From contig JADYXV010000280.1 of assembly GCA_020853995.1 (NCBI GenBank), forward strand, positions 1-13,286: a stretch of DNA of 13,286 bases, read 5' to 3'. The notes under the pieces are model-generated. The model was given only the letters and a program-made list of their open reading frames with translations, did no database searches and had not been told where the DNA came from. This document shows positions 1-6,923 of this stretch, piece after piece. A program made the position numbers and the translations under genes. Within the stretch, counting starts at the first letter, position 1. Every line of letters begins with the position of its first letter. The DNA is from Novosphingobium sp. Lineage in GTDB: Bacteria; Pseudomonadota; Alphaproteobacteria; Sphingomonadales; Sphingomonadaceae.

Positions 1-1310
1 CAGTTCTCACCACCGGGATTGCGTGGTCTTTCGGCCACGGCCCAACGCTGCTGCACCCGTCCGACGGCGGCCAAGGCCATCAACACCGGGCCAATCCACA
101 ACCGCGTGTACATGTGCGGCACAGCGGTTGTAAAAATGCAGAAAACAGTAAGCACGGCCACAGCCGTAGCGCCGCCTTGCCGGTCGATCTTGAGGCTTTT
201 CAGGGCGATTACCCACAGGATCGATAGCATGACGAGCAATCCCGCCAAGGCAACCGCGCCGCCTTCAGTCAGGATCAACAGCAGGAACTGGTGACCCGGA
301 GCGCCAAATTCGCTGACCTCACGATACCGGTCTGCGCCAAAGCCCAAAAAGATCGTCTGTTCTGACAGCTTCCATGCCTCGGCGATCAGCATTGCGCGCC
401 CTTCGAACGTGCCCGCGCTGCTAAGGTCGCCCGAAGTCAGGGCACCGGCGACGCGCTGTTGGAAAATGGCGGGAAGCGGCAGGCCGCTGACCAGATAGCC
501 GATCACCAAGCCGGCAAGGGGCAGGCCGATCTTGAAAAGGCGGCGGGGGTTGGAAAGGCCGAGCGTGATCATGACCGCCAGAAGGGCGGCGCCAAAGCCT
601 GTAAAACTGGCGCAGGCGATCAGCCCCCATCCAAGAAAGACCGTGCAGATCGCAGCGCTGATTCGACCAATCAATTTATAATGTAAGCAACTGATGAGCA
701 TGGGCAATGCGAAGGCGATAACGGCACCGTTCCAGTTGCTTTCACCTGTAAGCGCACCCAGACGTCCATTGCCTGCAAGGAAGCCCGGCCCGAAAAGCGA
801 TTTCAGGGTGCTTACGGGCAAAAATGCGCTGATGGCGAGGGCGAAAGCCTGGGATGCGGCAACGCCATACACGAACCAGAGCATACAGCGGCGCATCTGC
901 CCTGAAGAAAGGCTGAAAAACACCATCGGCAAGAGCAGCCAGGCAAAGGCATATTGGCCAGCGATAATGATCCAGCGCAGCGGATCGCCATTGGCGATGG
1001 AGCTTACCAGAAGTCCACCAAGCATCAGCGTAAGGCCGAAGCACCAGAAAAAGGTGGATCGCGCGAACGGAGTTGCGTTGATCCGGTGCCTCAGCATCAA
1101 AGCGATCATGCACCCGCCAATCGCCGCGTCTGAAACGGTCACATTCACAGGACCCGGTCGCAGGACGTGCATCGACATTGTGAAAACCGCAAAGCCGATA
1201 AGGAAAACGGCCAAGGCATCCATGCGGTTCGGACGCGCTGCGGCCACACCCGGGTAGGGCGTTGGGGCTATCCATTCCGCCGCGCTGATATTTGAAGATG
1301 TCACAACCAT
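1..1310 (-). CDS. O-antigen polymerase/ligase-like membrane protein (Wzy/WaaL superfamily), partial
   Basis: This frame is open from the ATG at 1310 to the left edge, giving 436 residues without a stop; the C-terminus lies outside. It is a polytopic inner-membrane protein with roughly 11-12 hydrophobic segments (for example about residues 31-50, 84-103, 113-133, 142-164, 216-252, 260-278, 342-370 and 384-418). A periplasmic-loop signature typical of the Wzy_C (PF04932) family follows: FEGR with Arg305, a GFGADRYRE stretch near 322-331, and a GH pair with His340 just before the next membrane segment. Such proteins polymerise lipid-linked repeat units (Wzy) or ligate glycans to an acceptor (WaaL); the sequence alone does not decide. 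In a locus with export and lyase genes, polymerase is the likelier role. No strong ribosome site precedes the ATG. A GTG six codons upstream and Met30 are alternative starts. It is divergent from the lyase gene. Confidence 0.85.
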   Translation of the reverse strand, partial: MVVTSSNISAAEWIAPTPYPGVAAARPNRMDALAVFLIGFAVFTMSMHVLRPGPVNVTVSDAAIGGCMIALMLRHRINATPFARSTFFWCFGLTLMLGGLLVSSIANGDPLRWIIIAGQYAFAWLLLPMVFFSLSSGQMRRCMLWFVYGVAASQAFALAISAFLPVSTLKSLFGPGFLAGNGRLGALTGESNWNGAVIAFALPMLISCLHYKLIGRISAAICTVFLGWGLIACASFTGFGAALLAVMITLGLSNPRRLFKIGLPLAGLVIGYLVSGLPLPAIFQQRVAGALTSGDLSSAGTFEGRAMLIAEAWKLSEQTIFLGFGADRYREVSEFGAPGHQFLLLILTEGGAVALAGLLVMLSILWVIALKSLKIDRQGGATAVAVLTVFCIFTTAVPHMYTRLWIGPVLMALAAVGRVQQRWAVAERPRNPGGEN

Positions 1311-1379
1311 ACAGTGGATATTTTTCACGCAACCTGCAAAGGCACGTCTGGCCAGCTAAGGTGTTCAAAAGACTGAAGC

Positions 1380-1410
1380 TTGAGGGTAAACGGGTTAGTA
1401 ACACTATACT
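1380..1410 (+). promoter_or_regulatory. Candidate sigma70-type promoter for the lyase unit
   Basis: TTGAGG at 1380-1385 and TATACT at 1405-1410 (or CTATAC at 1404-1409) resemble -35 and -10 boxes, but the spacer is 18-19 bases, slightly long. If used, transcription would start near 1417 and give a leader of about 160 bases before the lyase gene. The -10 lies inside the TTAGTA/TACTAA dyad, so a bound repressor would block it. This is a by-eye match only. Confidence 0.25.
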
Positions 1411-1412
1411 AA
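1395..1412. repeat. Operator-like dyad TTAGTA-N6-TACTAA
   Basis: Perfect 6-bp inverted repeat, TTAGTA at 1395-1400 and TACTAA at 1407-1412, with a 6-base centre. It sits between the divergent polymerase and lyase genes and covers the candidate -10 box. On the minus strand it also contains AGTGTTAC (1405-1398), a motif repeated in the other divergent region. A transcription-factor site is plausible; which factor is unknown. Confidence 0.4.
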
Positions 1413-1452
1413 AGATCACTACGCAATCGTCTTCAATCTACTCAATAGCCGG

Positions 1453-1475
1453 TACAACCGTGCAGGCGGGTTGTA
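1453..1475. repeat. Inverted repeat TACAACC-N9-GGTTGTA
   Basis: Perfect 7-bp arms at 1453-1459 and 1469-1475 around a 9-base loop. It could be a hairpin in the lyase leader RNA or a protein-binding dyad. It lies upstream of the attenuator-like hairpins and is not followed by a T-tract, so it is not a terminator itself. Confidence 0.45.
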
Positions 1476-1476
1476 A

Positions 1477-1605
1477 TGAAGCGGCAGAATGTTCCGCAGG
1501 CTTCCCGGCGGACGTTCTTGCCGGAAGCCCAACCATGCAGCCTTTTGCGGGGCTTTTTCGGAAAAGCGGAATTTTATGTACGGAGCCTTAGTGGTGAAGC
1601 GGCAG
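1477..1605 (+). repeat. 11-base direct repeat flanking the lyase leader
   Basis: The sequence tgaagcggcag occurs at 1477-1487 and again at 1595-1605. With the preceding base each copy reads as a start codon followed by Lys-Arg-Gln (ATG at 1476, GTG at 1594). The second copy is the likely beginning of the lyase signal peptide. The first begins a 70-codon frame, out of register with the lyase, that has no recognisable product. It could be a small local duplication or chance. Confidence 0.35.
1499..1558 (+). promoter_or_regulatory. Attenuator-like leader with two mutually exclusive hairpins and a T-tract
   Basis: Three segments can pair in two ways. Segment A (GGCTTCCCGGC, 1499-1509) pairs with segment B (GCCGGAAGCC, 1520-1529), leaving one bulged base and a 10-base loop. 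The AAGCCC of segment B (1525-1530) can instead pair with GGGCTT (1550-1555), which runs into five T residues (1554-1558), as in an intrinsic terminator. The A:B hairpin would prevent the B:C terminator. The T-tract ends 17 bases before the ATG at 1576. A further small hairpin, GCTTTT/AAAAGC with a 4-base loop (1552-1567), overlaps the region just before the start. No known riboswitch class is recognisable. Alternatively, this is the end of an independent small RNA. Confidence 0.4.
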
Positions 1606-2976
1606 GACTATTTTCCAAAGCTGTTGCTTGCCTTGGCAGCGATGTCTGCCTGCTCCCCTTCGCAAGGGGGGGATGGAGAACGTCATAAAAAGAAGGGTTT
1701 GACGAAAGAGGCGATCGAACAGGTAAGCCAGAGCAAGGGTGATGCCGAACTCGCGTTTCCTGGTGCTGTTGGATATGGCGCGCATGCGCGGGGCGGGCGC
1801 GGCGGCAAGATCATGCCTGTCACAACGCTTGATGATGACGGCCCGGGTTCCTTGCGCGAATGTATCGAGGCCGAGGGGCCGCGCGTGTGCGTCTTCCGTG
1901 TTTCGGGCGTGATCCGGTTTACCCAGCGCCCGCCACGCATACTCAACCCCTATCTGACGATCGCGGGGCAGACCGCGCCGGGGGATGGCATAACGCTGGC
2001 CCATTCCGGAGGGGCGGTCGGCCGAACGCCGTTGCTGATCAAGAATACTCACGACATCGTGGTGCGCAATATCCGTGTGAGAACAGATATGGCGGGCACC
2101 GAACGTGGTTCGGAAGATTCGTTCACCATCGAAAACAGTGCGCGGGTCATTCTGGACCACGTGAGTGGCAGTTGGGCGCGTGATGAGCTGGTTAACGGTT
2201 ACGCCGATAACGACTGGATCACGATCAGCAATTCGATCTTTTCCTATGGCATTCCCAAGCATGACAAGTGCGCGCTGATGGCAAGCGATCCGGGCAATGC
2301 CCAGCATTTCAGCTTTATCGGCAACCTTTGCGCACACAACGGTGATCGCAACCCTGACATCAATTTCCCGCCAGCCTCATGCGTAGAGGTGCTGAACAAC
2401 GTTTTCTATAACGCCCAGTCAGAATTTGCCGAAGTCTGGGAGAGTTATGGCGGCACGCCGGTTTCGATTGCAGGCAACGTGTTCAAGGCGGGACCGAATA
2501 CGTCACAGTCGACTGTGGGAATTGTGCGCCAGAATATCGGCAGCAAGGGGCCTGCTACCATTTATCTTGCCGACAATGCGTTTGACGGTGACTTTGTCCA
2601 TATTGCCGCCTCGACACAGGGCATCTCCCGGCCCGGACCAACCTGTCCGCTGACCATCACGCCTGCCAGCGCGCAAGCGGCCTATAGCGCTGTGCTGGGG
2701 CGTGCGGGGACTTGGCCACGCGATGCGATTGACGTGCAGGTTGTTTCCGACGTGCGGAACAGGACCGGAAAAATCGTGAGCGCGCCCGGCGTAATTCCGG
2801 CTTTCCCGAAAGCCATACCCTATCCCGACACTGACAATGACGGGATGGATGACCGCTGGGAGCAGGCAAATGGTGGCAACGCCGCAGCCTATGACCCGTG
2901 GGGCGATGCAGACCGTAATGGCATCAACAACTTCGACAGCTTTCTGGAATATCTGAACAAGGAACGCGGCCTTTGA
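1576..2976 (+). CDS. Secreted pectate-lyase-like beta-helix lipoprotein (polysaccharide lyase)
   Basis: The 466-residue product starts with a lipoprotein signal peptide: basic KRQ, hydrophobic LLLALAA, then a lipobox ending MSAC with Cys26. The mature part starts with FPGAVGYGA...GGRGGK (about 61-78), then GPGSLRE (89-95), AGQTAPGDG (130-138) and a DH..SGSW..DE stretch (194-204). This is the usual pattern of bacterial family-1 pectate-lyase-like right-handed beta-helices. The C-terminus has an Asp-rich calcium-binding-like segment, PDTDNDGMDDRWE (417-429), common at the end of such lyases. It probably cleaves an acidic glycan by beta-elimination; inside this cluster the cognate polymer is a likelier target than pectin. 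ATG 1576 was chosen. GTG 1591 or 1594 is a serious alternative because GGAG at 1582-1585 is well spaced for both, and 1594 gives a cleaner signal peptide beginning MKRQ. It overlaps the next gene by 4 bases. Confidence 0.85.
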   Translation: MYGALVVKRQDYFPKLLLALAAMSACSPSQGGDGERHKKKGLTKEAIEQVSQSKGDAELAFPGAVGYGAHARGGRGGKIMPVTTLDDDGPGSLRECIEAEGPRVCVFRVSGVIRFTQRPPRILNPYLTIAGQTAPGDGITLAHSGGAVGRTPLLIKNTHDIVVRNIRVRTDMAGTERGSEDSFTIENSARVILDHVSGSWARDELVNGYADNDWITISNSIFSYGIPKHDKCALMASDPGNAQHFSFIGNLCAHNGDRNPDINFPPASCVEVLNNVFYNAQSEFAEVWESYGGTPVSIAGNVFKAGPNTSQSTVGIVRQNIGSKGPATIYLADNAFDGDFVHIAASTQGISRPGPTCPLTITPASAQAAYSAVLGRAGTWPRDAIDVQVVSDVRNRTGKIVSAPGVIPAFPKAIPYPDTDNDGMDDRWEQANGGNAAAYDPWGDADRNGINNFDSFLEYLNKERGL

Positions 2977-4208
2977 GCAGTCTTCATCATGATCTCGACG
3001 CGCCAGCATGCCAGTCCGGTGAACTGGGTGACGCGACGATCATGTGTCAGGGACGCAGCGCGCAATCCGACAAGCGGCCGACTTTATGCTTCCCGCTGGC
3101 AGGTGACAGCCTGGGCGGGAGCCATCATTCATTGCTTGGCCTGCTGCAACAACTCGATCAGCGGAAATACCGCATTCTTGTGGTTGTCGAAGTGCCGGGC
3201 GGCAGGTTGTCAAAGTTCTTCAACGCATTTGAACAATGTGGCGATCCGGCAGCGCCACGAAAGTCCTTTACCGCAGACAAGCGCATGGGTCTGTTGAAGT
3301 TTGCCAGCACTCTGACGGGCCTGATGGCGCGTAGGCGGTTTCTGCGCAAACACGGCGTGCGCATTGTCCATACGAATGACGGGCGGAGCCATGCCACCTG
3401 GGCATTGGCCGCCAAGCTGGCAGGAACCCGACTGCTGTGGCACCATCGCGCTGATCCTAATGCACGAGGCTTGCGGTTTCTTGCACCGTTGGTTGCCGAT
3501 CAGATCGTCACGGTTTCGCGATTTTCGCTACCACAGGGCGAATCGTCGCGGGCGGTGAGGGAAGCTGAAGTCATCTTCAGCCCTTTCGATACAGACATTG
3601 TTGTTGATCGTGACGCGCAAAGAGCGCGGTTGTGCCATGAACTTATGCTGCCCGATGATGCATTCATTGTCGGCTTTTTTGGCAACCTGATTGATCGCAA
3701 GCGCCCGATCATGTTCGTTGAAGCCATTGCCAAGTTGCAGACCTTGATCGAAAATCCCGTGTACGGCCTGATCTTTGGCGAGGCTGAGGATAAGGCGATG
3801 GAGGACCAGATCGAACGCTGCACGCTGGAACTGGGTTTGCGGCACCAGATCCGGCTGATGGGTTACCGTTCACCCGGATGCGACTGGATTGCAGCCTGTG
3901 ACGTGCTGTCTGTCCCGGCTGTGGGCGAGCCGCTTGGCCGCACTTTGATCGAGGCGATGGTAGTCGGCACGCCTGTCGTGGCAACCCGTTCAGGCGGTAA
4001 TCCCGAAGCGATCCTGGATGGATTGGGCATTCTGGTAGAACCGGATGATCCGGCCGGGATGGCGCAAGGCTGTGCGCAGATTGCCCGCGGGTTTGAAGGC
4101 AAGGCCGCAATGATCGCAGATGCGAAAATCAGTGCGGCCTCACGTTTCACCCGGACCCGTCACCTTCGCTCGGTAGAGAAGGTGTATGACCGGTTGCTGG
4201 CGCTCTAA
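2973..4208 (+). CDS. Glycosyltransferase family 4 (GT-B fold)
   Basis: The product has 411 residues. The N-terminal Rossmann half includes a Gly-rich acceptor-side loop (GDSLGGS, 44-50). The C-terminal half has GFFGNLIDRKRP (234-245), the donor-binding stretch usual in GT4, and the E-x7-E motif with Glu319 and Glu327, followed by GTPVVATRSGGNPE (332-345). No signal peptide or membrane span is seen, so it should act at the cytoplasmic membrane face, adding a sugar to the lipid-linked repeat unit. Donor and acceptor cannot be read from sequence. The start is TTG at 2973, overlapping the lyase stop as TTGA, with AAGGA at 2959-2963 nine bases upstream. ATG 3042 is an alternative start but lacks a ribosome site. 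Its stop overlaps the convergent barrel gene by 4 bases. Confidence 0.85.
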   Translation: MSSLHHDLDAPACQSGELGDATIMCQGRSAQSDKRPTLCFPLAGDSLGGSHHSLLGLLQQLDQRKYRILVVVEVPGGRLSKFFNAFEQCGDPAAPRKSFTADKRMGLLKFASTLTGLMARRRFLRKHGVRIVHTNDGRSHATWALAAKLAGTRLLWHHRADPNARGLRFLAPLVADQIVTVSRFSLPQGESSRAVREAEVIFSPFDTDIVVDRDAQRARLCHELMLPDDAFIVGFFGNLIDRKRPIMFVEAIAKLQTLIENPVYGLIFGEAEDKAMEDQIERCTLELGLRHQIRLMGYRSPGCDWIAACDVLSVPAVGEPLGRTLIEAMVVGTPVVATRSGGNPEAILDGLGILVEPDDPAGMAQGCAQIARGFEGKAAMIADAKISAASRFTRTRHLRSVEKVYDRLLAL

Positions 4209-5437
4209 ACAGCGAAGCGGAGCGCGATATTTGCGCGGAAGCGTTCGAACGGTTCGATAGGATTGTCACTTGTGCGTTTTGCATAAGTGACGCTGGCGAT
4301 TGTTGAAAACTGCCGACTTATCAGCAGTTCCATCCTGCCCTGGGCCTGAACCGTGCGCAGGGCGTTCACTCTGGTGCGATATTCATTCTTGAGCCACGAC
4401 AATCCGGCAGAACCGAACAGATTGTGGCGGACTTCCTGCTGCAACGTCACGCCGACCTGTGTGTCGGTACGTGCCGCAGCGCCCAGCCGGAAGGTTGCGA
4501 CATCCCCCTGAAACGCATTGAGAACAATCGCGGTGCGGCGGCGTGGCCGGTACGTTATGTTGGCATCCACCGAAAGGCCGGTGTGATCCTCGATTTCAGC
4601 GGCGGTTGCATTGAAACGGAACACGCCCACACCGATGTGTCCGTCAAGGAACGCGTTTGATGTGAAATCAAGACCGGCCCGCGCGCCATAGGTGTTTGAA
4701 TTGCGGCTGAAACCCCCGGCCAGATCCGGTATGCGAAAATCGCGGTGCGACACAAAGGCCGTTGCCGTGATGTACGTGGTGCCGGTTATGCGCGTGCCCG
4801 CTTTTGCAGCGAGGCTGTAAGTCGTGAAATCACGATCATCATCGCGGGCTGCAAGTGCATCGTACTTTTGCACCAGACCATTGAGATCAAAGCGCAGGCG
4901 CCCGCGTTCATGCCGGAATTTCATGCTGGCGCTGAGCATTTCGGTCAGGCGTGGTCCTGATGCGGGGTTGCGCAGTCGCTCGACATCGCCGCGATCTTCG
5001 ACGAGCCGGTTATAGCCGACATCTCCCCCAAGGCTGACGCCTTCGCGGGCACGCCAAAGGACGCCAGTCGAGGTGGCCGCAGCAACCGAGTTTTCCGTTT
5101 TCAACGAGGCAAACCGGGTGATGTTCATCCGGCCAAAGGCGTTGAAATCAATGTTCCCGCGTGACGATGTCGCCCGCAATTGCGGGCTTGCGATGAACAC
5201 CGCATCCGAACTGCCGTTATTGGGCGCGGCATAAACGTTGTCGTTGTATTCCGTGGCGAAATCAAACGTGGGTACAAGTTTGATTGATCCCAGCTGGACC
5301 CCCCGATTGACATATTCGGGATTGTCCGGCGAATCGACGGCTGGAGCAATGGTTGATTGGGCGCGTGCGGCACCGTTCCATCCCAGCAGGACGGATAGCC
5401 ACAGCAGCTTTTTGGCGTATTTCGACATCGGTTTCAA
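4205..5437 (-). CDS. Outer-membrane beta-barrel protein, probable polysaccharide export porin
   Basis: The 410-residue product has a Sec signal peptide (KYAKK, hydrophobic core, cleavage expected after ARA at residue 26). The remainder is rich in alternating hydrophobic/polar strands, Gly, Asn and aromatic residues, and includes a TEYNDNVYA stretch near the N-terminus. It resembles BBP2-type putative beta-barrel porins found beside exopolysaccharide genes. The final residues RFAV are compatible with a last barrel strand, though the last residue is not aromatic. It is coupled to the OPX gene: TTG start at 5437 overlaps the OPX stop as TTGA, with GGAG eight bases upstream; ATG 5428 is an alternative. 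Pairing with a short OPX protein suggests it is the outer-membrane pore for the polymer. Family assignment is by overall look, since barrels have few motifs. Confidence 0.75.
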   Translation of the reverse strand: MKPMSKYAKKLLWLSVLLGWNGAARAQSTIAPAVDSPDNPEYVNRGVQLGSIKLVPTFDFATEYNDNVYAAPNNGSSDAVFIASPQLRATSSRGNIDFNAFGRMNITRFASLKTENSVAAATSTGVLWRAREGVSLGGDVGYNRLVEDRGDVERLRNPASGPRLTEMLSASMKFRHERGRLRFDLNGLVQKYDALAARDDDRDFTTYSLAAKAGTRITGTTYITATAFVSHRDFRIPDLAGGFSRNSNTYGARAGLDFTSNAFLDGHIGVGVFRFNATAAEIEDHTGLSVDANITYRPRRRTAIVLNAFQGDVATFRLGAAARTDTQVGVTLQQEVRHNLFGSAGLSWLKNEYRTRVNALRTVQAQGRMELLISRQFSTIASVTYAKRTSDNPIEPFERFRANIALRFAV

Positions 5438-6015
5438 AACCAGCGCTCCAGAACCTTGATGCGATCACCAGGCAGGATAACCGTATCATCGGTTGCCGTA
5501 CCGCTGACTGATTTGCCGTTGACCGTGCGTGTGATCATGACCTTTTGGGTGTTGGCGCGGTAAGTGTAACCGCCAGCTGCCGAAACGGCGGCAAAAACAG
5601 TCATTCCCTGGCGGAATGCATATTCACCGGGGCGGTTCACTTCGCCAAGGATGGCAAGCGGGCGCAATTCCAGAGGCTGAATGCTGACCTTGGGATCAAC
5701 CAGAATGTTCTGGCTGGTGAGAACCCGTTCGATCTCACCTTCGGCCTCGCGCAAAGTCTTGTCGCGCAGCATCACCCGCTTGATCAGCGGAAACGCAACG
5801 TATCCCGCTTCGTCAACCACATAGTCGCTGGAAAGGTCTTTCATTTCCTGCACGACGATCCGCAATTTGTCGGCTGTGTCGATGCGATATTCGGCAGAGG
5901 CCGCCTGCACCGGCAAAGGAGCCAGATTGTCAACGCCGCTGGCACAGCCGGTTGTGGCCATCAGCATGCAGGTGGCAGTTAATGCCTTGAACACCGAAGG
6001 GAAAACACCTCTCAT
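5434..6015 (-). CDS. Polysaccharide export (OPX/Wza-like) lipoprotein, short form
   Basis: The 193-residue product starts with a lipoprotein signal peptide whose lipobox ends TTGC (Cys24). A Poly_export (PF02563) domain follows from about 42 to 113 (YRIDTADKLRI start, SSDYVVDEAGYVAFPLI core, ILVDPKVSI end). An SLBB-type beta-grasp segment covers about 117-165 (LAILGEVNRPGEYAF, then SAAGGYTYRAN). It stops soon after at RWF. Wza itself has about 380 residues and ends in a membrane-spanning helix, which is absent here; size and layout resemble GumB-like short OPX proteins. It should form the periplasmic export ring and need a separate outer-membrane pore, probably the adjacent barrel. ATG 6015 was chosen because AAAGGA lies seven bases upstream and the signal peptide follows directly; the frame is open further upstream to 6117 without a signal peptide. 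Confidence 0.88.
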   Translation of the reverse strand: MRGVFPSVFKALTATCMLMATTGCASGVDNLAPLPVQAASAEYRIDTADKLRIVVQEMKDLSSDYVVDEAGYVAFPLIKRVMLRDKTLREAEGEIERVLTSQNILVDPKVSIQPLELRPLAILGEVNRPGEYAFRQGMTVFAAVSAAGGYTYRANTQKVMITRTVNGKSVSGTATDDTVILPGDRIKVLERWF

Positions 6016-6065
6016 AACACATTCCTTTTTTGAACTTTGACCCAAGGTTTTCGTGTGTGACCGGA

Positions 6066-6923
6066 TCACGCGGTCGCCCTTTTGACAAGTGGCTTGCGCC
6101 AATGGCTCAGATCCCAACCCAGCATGGTTTCAAGTTTTGCCAGATCATCCTGGTAGAACTGTTCAAGATGGGTACGCAATGCGGGTGAAAGCGGAGGGTA
6201 CGCAATTTGCCGCGCCATCATTCCTCTGGTCGCCTGGAACCAGCGCTGGCTACGCAAGGGTGCAACTGCGCTTTTCAGGGGCGACAGAACCTTGCGCACG
6301 GGCAAGGGCAGGAACCGTTCCGAACTGTCATTTTCGCGTCGTGTCGCGATGACCGTTGCCCTTGGCTCTACGCCGATATGCTGACAGACCTTGCGGAAGG
6401 TCTCTTCGGGCCGGTCCCGGACGTCGTCATACAGAAACGGCAAGATGTTCTCGCGCGGGAACAGGTCGAACCAGCGGGCGAGATGCTCTGCGTAGAGACC
6501 GTCGCGCAGGAAGCGCGGCTGTTCGCAATCAGGAGTGGTCAGAAATTTCTCTGGCGCACCGCGGATAGTGCCGCGCCGGTATAGCATCTTGTAGTCCGAA
6601 TAGGCGCGGTCAACCGGATTGCGGAATTGCACCAGTAGCTTGATATCGGGATATGTCTGCGCAATGCGCGCGGCGGCAAACGGGTGGGCCAGATAATCGG
6701 CCGACTTTTCACCCAGGATGGCGCCGGGTTGGGCCGGGCGAAACAGATCGTCATAATAGGCCGGGCCGCGTTCGTATTCACTGCTGAAGTAATGCGGTTC
6801 GACATCGGGCAGGAAGATTGCCGGATGACCCTGCAATTGCTTCTGGATCCATGTGGTTGCAGCTTTTACCGCACCGATCACGATAAAGGCTGGCCGGACC
6901 GTGGGAAGTGTCTGTTCTTTCAT
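6066..6923 (-). CDS. PAPS-dependent sulfotransferase family protein
   Basis: The 285-residue product carries both cofactor motifs of the Sulfotransfer family. The 5'-phosphosulfate loop at 16-30 (IGAVKAATTWIQKQL, Lys20) has Ala in place of the usual Gly of KAGTT. The 3'-phosphate motif at 96-113 includes Arg101 and Ser109 (FRNPVDRAYSDYKM). Such enzymes move sulfate from PAPS to a hydroxyl or amine of a glycan or small molecule. In this operon a nucleotide-linked or lipid-linked sugar of the exported polymer is the likely acceptor (inference). No membrane segment is seen. ATG 6923 is preceded by AGGAGG at seven bases, and it overlaps the aminotransferase stop as ATGA. A gap of 50 bases separates it from the OPX gene, the longest spacing in the operon. 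I cannot tell O- from N-sulfation. Confidence 0.88.
   Translation of the reverse strand: MKEQTLPTVRPAFIVIGAVKAATTWIQKQLQGHPAIFLPDVEPHYFSSEYERGPAYYDDLFRPAQPGAILGEKSADYLAHPFAAARIAQTYPDIKLLVQFRNPVDRAYSDYKMLYRRGTIRGAPEKFLTTPDCEQPRFLRDGLYAEHLARWFDLFPRENILPFLYDDVRDRPEETFRKVCQHIGVEPRATVIATRRENDSSERFLPLPVRKVLSPLKSAVAPLRSQRWFQATRGMMARQIAYPPLSPALRTHLEQFYQDDLAKLETMLGWDLSHWRKPLVKRATA

Noticed and set aside
694..1257. 187-codon plus-strand open frame
   Set aside because: Lies antisense to the polymerase gene; no recognisable motif, low-complexity basic composition typical of shadow frames in GC-rich DNA.
742..1419. 225-codon minus-strand open frame overlapping the start of the polymerase gene
   Set aside because: Composition is implausible (rich in Arg, Cys and Trp, no domain). 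A different minus frame through the same bases encodes a coherent polytopic Wzy-like protein running to the left edge.
1489..1575. N-terminal extension of the lyase from an ATG at 1489
   Set aside because: It would bury the signal peptide behind 29 residues and translate through the attenuator-like hairpins.
1588..2337. 249-codon minus-strand open frame
   Set aside because: Antisense to the beta-helix lyase; basic, motif-free product.
6016..6117. N-terminal extension of the OPX protein to 6117
   Set aside because: It would place the lipoprotein signal peptide internally and overlap the sulfotransferase end; ATG 6015 has a good ribosome site.
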